A DNA stretch of 64,000 bases, taken from assembly GCF_004122735.1 (NCBI RefSeq), contig NZ_SDIF01000013.1:1-64000 (forward strand). The letters are read 5' to 3'. Every line of letters starts with the position of its first letter. The first letter of the stretch is position 1. The notes beneath the pieces were generated by a model. It did no database searches. It saw nothing but the letters and a program-made list of their open reading frames with translations, and was not told the DNA's origin. A program made the translations under genes and the position numbers. This stretch comes from Streptomyces sioyaensis. Its GTDB lineage: Bacteria; Actinomycetota; Actinomycetes; Streptomycetales; Streptomycetaceae. Positions 60,892 to 64,000 of this stretch are shown here, piece by piece.

Positions 60892-60918
60892 GTCGTCTGA
60901 GTCGTCTGGGTCGTCTGA
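60883..60918. repeat. Four tandem 9-bp repeats spanning the phosphoesterase stop codon
   Basis: Units 60883-60891, 60892-60900, 60901-60909 and 60910-60918 read G(T/C)CGTCTGA or GTCGTCTGG. The stop TGA (60889-60891) is repeated in frame at 60898 and 60916, so read-through meets further stops. Confidence 0.8.
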
Positions 60919-60941
60919 CCGGACGGCCCGGAGAGCGACAC

Positions 60942-60983
60942 ACGGCCCGGCGGATCATCCGAAACGGTGATCCGCCGGGCCGT
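60942..60983 (+). terminator. Hairpin terminator of the phosphoesterase gene
   Basis: A 16-bp perfect stem (60942-60957 with 60968-60983) around a 10-nt loop that can extend with CCG-AAA-CGG. It is 50 bp after the stop and 82 bp before the end of the convergent VOC gene, so it may serve both. Confidence 0.85.
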
Positions 60984-61064
60984 CGCCGTTGCCGTTGCCG
61001 GTGCGGGGACGTGTTCCTCCCGCCACCCCCGGCCGTTACCGGTCCGTCGCCGGCCGTCGCTCGT

Positions 61065-61469
61065 TCAGTTCGCCTGCCCCAGCGCGTGCCCCTCGCTCGC
61101 GGCGAGGACGAAGGGGTGGCCGGCGGGATCCGCATAGCGGCGGGCGTCGTAGGGCCCGTGGTTCTCGCGCGTCTCCAGTGGCCGCGCGCCGAGCGCGACG
61201 GCTTCGCGCTCGGCCTCGTCCATGTTGTCCTCAGGGACGAGGAAGTGCAGATGAGCCTGTTGTGAGTCGTCGGGGCGGGGCCAACTGGCCGGCGCCGCGC
61301 CCGGGTCCCGCCGAATCGCGAGGTGGATCCTGCCGCCCTCCACGACTTCGATGTAGTCCGGGCTGCTCCCGATCCGCGCTTCTCCGCCGAGGAATTGTGC
61401 ATAGAAGTCCGCCAGTGGCGCGGGCTCCGTGCAGTCCAGTACCAGGATGCCGGTCTTGGCGATGGCCAT
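61065..61469 (-). CDS. VOC-family (glyoxalase/bleomycin resistance-like) protein
   Basis: A 134-residue protein with GGAGGGG before ATG 61469. Pattern: MAIAKTGILVLDCTEPAPLADFYAQFLGGEAR, then SPDYIEVVEGGRIHLAIRRDPGAAP, HLHFLVPEDNMDEAEREAVALGARPLE, and ADPAGHPFVLAASEG, the two beta-alpha-beta-beta-beta modules of the vicinal oxygen chelate fold. Metal-binding His/Glu are plausible but the substrate is unknown. Single gene, convergent with the phosphoesterase. Confidence 0.85.
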   Translation of the reverse strand: MAIAKTGILVLDCTEPAPLADFYAQFLGGEARIGSSPDYIEVVEGGRIHLAIRRDPGAAPASWPRPDDSQQAHLHFLVPEDNMDEAEREAVALGARPLETRENHGPYDARRYADPAGHPFVLAASEGHALGQAN

Positions 61470-61740
61470 GCGGTTCCCCTCCTGCCGACGGGCCCCCGCC
61501 CGCCTCTCCGGACCGGGTACCCCGTGGCGGCGCCGGCAGTCCGCGTACGGCGAAGGCGCCCGCCCCTCCGCACACCGGGAAGGCGCCCGCCCCTCCGTCG
61601 TGCGCGTACCGGACGCGGCACCGCCCGGGGCCACTCCGGTGTGGCCGACGGAGCCGGCCCGCGACCGTGTGGCCTGGCACGCCCCTGCACGAGGGGCCAC
61701 GATGGGGACAGGGGCCGGACGTCGTACCTCTGGAGGCGCC

Positions 61741-61986
61741 ATGAGCGAGGAGGCGGAGGGGTGCGCACCGCGGTCGGTACGGCCCGACGGCCATGAGGTC
61801 GTCCGGTCCGACGGCCACGAGCTCGTCCGGTCCGACGGCCATGAGGTCGCCCGGCGCGGTGTGGCGGAACGGATGCGGCCCGCCAGGTCAAGGGCCATAT
61901 GGCAGCCCGTCGGCGGGCCGTTCGGTCTCCTTGCAGCGCCCATCGACTCCTTGGTGCCGGACCGGGGCATCCAGCAGGCTCGGTAG
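61741..61986 (+). CDS. Possible small protein with three 8-residue repeats
   Basis: An 81-residue ORF. ATG 61741 has GGAGG four bases upstream. Repeats VRPDGHEV, VRSDGHEL and VRSDGHEV are encoded by three 24-bp DNA repeats (61777-61848), followed by a basic Arg-rich stretch and GGPFGLLAAPIDSLVP. There are no family matches I know. The ribosome-binding site and exact in-frame repeats support a gene, but composition alone is weak evidence. GGGAC-AGG-GGCC (61705-61716) lies just upstream as a possible DevR-like site. Confidence 0.4.
   Translation: MSEEAEGCAPRSVRPDGHEVVRSDGHELVRSDGHEVARRGVAERMRPARSRAIWQPVGGPFGLLAAPIDSLVPDRGIQQAR
61777..61848. repeat. Three tandem 24-bp repeats
   Basis: Units 61777-61800, 61801-61824 and 61825-61848; units 2 and 3 differ at two positions and unit 1 at a few more. 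They contain GGTCCGACGGCCA and encode an 8-residue repeat in the ORF at 61741-61986. Confidence 0.8.
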
Positions 61987-62171
61987 GTGGGGTGGGCACA
62001 TCGCCCGGCCCGCGGGCACACGCCGAGGAGGAGCACCGATGGGCAACCCACTGCCCCGACGGACCCGTACGCCGCCTTTCCGTGGGACGTGCAGCCACCT
62101 CCCACGGGACCGCCGAGGGCGCCCGGACGGGCCGGTGCGGTCGGACCTCGGAGCGCGAAAGAAGGACAGCC

Positions 62172-63068
62172 ATGGAGCCGGAAATCATCACCGTCGGGCT
62201 CGACGGCTCGCCGGAGAGCCTGGCGGCGGCGCACTGGGCGGCTGACGAGGCGGACCGGCGGCAGTCGGTCCTGCGGCTGCTCCATGCCTGGATACTGCTG
62301 GCCGCCGAGGCGCCGGACACCCCCGCGGACCGCGACCAGAACGCCGGCGCCCGGCAGATCGTGCGCCGGGCCCGGGACGAGGTACGTGCCCGCCACCCGG
62401 GGCTGCAGATCATCGAGGATCTGGTGGGGTCCGAGGCCGAGGCGGCGCTGCTGCAGGCGGCCGCCGAGTCGCAGATGCTCGTGCTCGGTTCGCGGGCCCT
62501 CGGGGTCTGGGAGAGCTATGTGCTCGGGGACGTCAGTCTGGACGTGGTGGGCCGGGCGAAGGGGCCGGTCATCCTCGTCCGGGCCGGTGACCGGGCGAAA
62601 CCGCCAGGTCATGCACGCGCGGACGGCACCACGCCGGCTCCCGACGCACGGGTGGTCGTCGGCCTCGGCCTCCGCGGGCCCTGCGAGCGGCTGCTCGCCT
62701 TCGCCTTCGACGCCGCGGCGAGCCGTGGCCTTCCGCTGCAGGCCGTACACGGGCGCCCGCTGCCCGTGCATGCCTACACCCCCTGGGGCATCGACCCCGA
62801 CGCCGAGAAGGAACTCACCAAAGAGGCGGACATCGAGCTGCGGGACGCCATCCGCCCGTGGTGTGAGCGGTTTCCCGAGGTGCTGGTCCAGCAGACCGTC
62901 CTCCCGGAGAGCCCGACCCGGGCCCTGGTCCAAACGGTCTTCGGGGCCGCACTCCTGGCCGTCGGCCGCCGGCTGCACCGCCCGCTCCTCGCACCCCGCG
63001 TCGGACCGGTGGCGCACGCCGCCATCCACCACGTGGCCTGCCCGGTCGCCGTGGTCCCCCATGACTGA
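62172..63068 (+). CDS. Universal stress protein, tandem domains
   Basis: A 298-residue tandem Usp protein beginning MEPEIITVGLDGSPESLAAAHWAADEADRRQS after GAAGGA. Domain 1 has LVLGSRALGVWESYVLGDVSLDVVGRAKGPVILVRA; domain 2 has LAVGRRLHRPLLAPRVGPVAHAAIHHVACPVAVVPHD. The glycine-rich ATP loop is incomplete in both domains, as in the paralogue at 10050-10940 (similar second-domain ending CPVAVVPH). Placed next to a CBS-BON gene, a common dormancy-block pairing. Confidence 0.9.
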   Translation: MEPEIITVGLDGSPESLAAAHWAADEADRRQSVLRLLHAWILLAAEAPDTPADRDQNAGARQIVRRARDEVRARHPGLQIIEDLVGSEAEAALLQAAAESQMLVLGSRALGVWESYVLGDVSLDVVGRAKGPVILVRAGDRAKPPGHARADGTTPAPDARVVVGLGLRGPCERLLAFAFDAAASRGLPLQAVHGRPLPVHAYTPWGIDPDAEKELTKEADIELRDAIRPWCERFPEVLVQQTVLPESPTRALVQTVFGAALLAVGRRLHRPLLAPRVGPVAHAAIHHVACPVAVVPHD

Positions 63069-63394
63069 GCGCGGCGAGCACGGCACCGGACCGCCGGCCC
63101 CCGGCTCCCGACACCGGAGGGCCGCACGCGGGACGGAACGGGGTTCCGCCCTCACGGTCCGTGCCTCGCGCGCTGCACACAGTGCCGTTGCCCGGCCGCC
63201 GGGGTCGGCTGACAACGGCCCCGCGATCACCCCGGGCCCGGGACGGTTCCCCCTCCCCGGCCCCTGATCACCCATTCATGTTGCACCGGTGCACGGCAGG
63301 CCCGCCCCTCGCGAGGCAGGCTTGTCAGTACCGGATGACCCGCTCGTGGCGCCACCGGAGGCGGCCCGGGCAGACCCGGAGGGACTGGCCGAAG
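63069..63394. promoter_or_regulatory. Upstream region of the CBS-BON gene with two palindromes
   Basis: 326 bp. CGGAAC-GGG-GTTCCG (63134-63148) and TGCACCGGTGCA (63282-63293, perfect 12-bp palindrome) are present, plus CCTCGCGAGG just after. No typical DevR box was found; no gene is evident. Confidence 0.4.
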
Positions 63395-64000
63395 ATGAGG
63401 CACCGCTGTGTGGCAGACCTGATGACTCCCCATGCCGTCGTCGTCCAACGGGGCACGACCTTCAAGGAGATCGCCCGTCTGCTCGACGAGTACGAGATCA
63501 CCGCTGTCCCCGTCCTCGACGAGGACGAGCAGGTGGTGGGGGTGGTATCCGAAGCCGATCTGCTGCGCCGGCAGATCGCGAAGCTCGGGTCGACCACCGC
63601 CGAAGCGATCATGACGAGCCCCGCCGTGGTGGCACGGCCCGGCTGGAGCGTCGTGGAGGCGGCCAAGCTGATGGAGCAGAAGAAGGTCAAGCGGCTGCCC
63701 GTGATCGATGACGCCGGCCGGCTGATCGGCGTGATCAGCCGCAGCGACCTCGTGCGGCTGTTCCTGCGCCGCGACCGCGCCATCCAGGAGGAGGTGCTGG
63801 AGGAGGTGCTCACGCGCACGCTCGGTGTGCCGCCGTCCACGGTCACGGTCGATGTCGCCAACGGCACGGTGACCCTCACCGGCACCCTGGAGCGCACCAG
63901 CCTGGTCCCCATCGCCGTGCGGATGTGCGAAAGCGTGGACGGGGTGGTCGAGGTGATCGACCGGCTCACCGCCGAACGGGACGACATCCCGCTGTCGCGG
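63395..64000 (+). CDS. CBS-domain and BON-domain protein (3'-partial)
   Basis: Reading frame from ATG 63395 is open to the window edge (202 residues visible). A first CBS motif (about 8-65: VADLMTPHAVVVQRGTTFKEIARLL, VPVLDEDEQVVGVVSEADLL), a second (about 75-125: AEAIMTSPAVVARPGWSVVEAAKLM, RLPVIDDAGRLIGVISRSDLV), then BON-like sequence (about 135-195: VTVDVANGTVTLTGTLERTS). CBS pairs bind adenosine nucleotides; homologues such as Hrp1 are hypoxia-induced. GGAGG is 12 bases before the ATG. The neighbouring universal stress gene supports a dormancy role. Confidence 0.9.
   Translation, partial: MRHRCVADLMTPHAVVVQRGTTFKEIARLLDEYEITAVPVLDEDEQVVGVVSEADLLRRQIAKLGSTTAEAIMTSPAVVARPGWSVVEAAKLMEQKKVKRLPVIDDAGRLIGVISRSDLVRLFLRRDRAIQEEVLEEVLTRTLGVPPSTVTVDVANGTVTLTGTLERTSLVPIAVRMCESVDGVVEVIDRLTAERDDIPLSR

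Noticed and set aside
63134..63148. CGGAAC-GGG-GTTCCG as terminator of the universal stress protein gene at 62172
   Set aside because: The stem is only 6 bp and 66 bp away from the stop, so it is more likely an operator or chance palindrome.

Overview
The window is chromosomal DNA from a high-GC actinomycete, almost certainly a Streptomyces or close relative. G/C dominates third codon positions, GTG/TTG starts are frequent, and the content is typical: RppA type III polyketide synthase with a CYP158-like P450, several SpoIIE-type phosphatases, PucR and IclR regulators, Dyp peroxidase with EfeO, many universal stress proteins and TAT substrates. I found 50 protein genes; the first (collagenase) and last (CBS-BON protein) are cut by the window edges. 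No tRNA, rRNA, CRISPR array, transposase or integrase was seen.

Layout. 0-5.4 kb: secreted M9 collagenase (partial), a bidirectional terminator, then a GH65 disaccharide phosphorylase overlapping a beta-phosphoglucomutase-like HAD enzyme. 5.5-12.2 kb: a hypoxia/dormancy-type block with an Rv1733c-like membrane protein, two tandem-domain universal stress proteins, PPK2, nicotinate phosphoribosyltransferase, a DUF1876 protein and a UPF0718 permease. 12.3-18.1 kb: one tight minus-strand operon, a SpoIIE/GAF/PAS/ATPase phosphatase followed by a xylose/ribose-type ABC importer (lipoprotein, ATPase, permease). 18.2-21.7 kb: zinc alcohol dehydrogenase and small or unknown proteins. 21.8-28 kb: GabP-type amino acid permease with a strong terminator, a double-RCK membrane protein and a second SpoIIE phosphatase. 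28-33 kb: PucR regulator, COG4705-type membrane protein, and a convergent OmpR-family two-component system. 33-37.4 kb: acyltransferase-3 protein, UppP, and a DUF5685-like protein ending in a Cys/Asp tail. 37.7-39.8 kb: a secreted von Willebrand A protein and its membrane-anchored partner. 40-42.1 kb: FAH-family hydrolase and convergent IclR regulator, which share an identical operator. 42.4-50 kb: MalY-type aminotransferase, third SpoIIE phosphatase, GNAT, CapA-like protein and a TAT-exported cholesterol-oxidase-like flavoenzyme. 50-52.6 kb: grpE-dnaK pair without dnaJ or hspR. 53-55.6 kb: rppA and its P450 (polyketide quinone pigment). 56.4-58.9 kb: efeO-efeB. 59-61 kb: secreted phosphoesterase with a PHO-box-like upstream repeat. 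61-64 kb: VOC protein, a repeat-bearing small ORF, a third universal stress protein and the CBS-BON protein, a second dormancy-type block.

How they fit together. The stress blocks suggest energy and cofactor economy in hypoxic or stationary cells: phosphorolysis of disaccharides, polyphosphate-driven nucleotide phosphorylation, NAD salvage, universal stress proteins and a zinc alcohol dehydrogenase, with one DevR/OsdR-like box. The most informative non-coding signals are the shared GTCCCA-N5-TGGGAC operator of the IclR/FAH pair (it exactly fills the spacer of the iclR promoter), 11-bp direct repeats upstream of the COG4705 gene and of the phosphoesterase, a GTCTACA-N4-TGTAGAC palindrome in the long leader of uppP, and a palindrome inside a sigma-70-like dnaK promoter instead of HAIR elements. 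The least explained protein is the DUF5685-like one with 14 cysteines in its last 23 residues.
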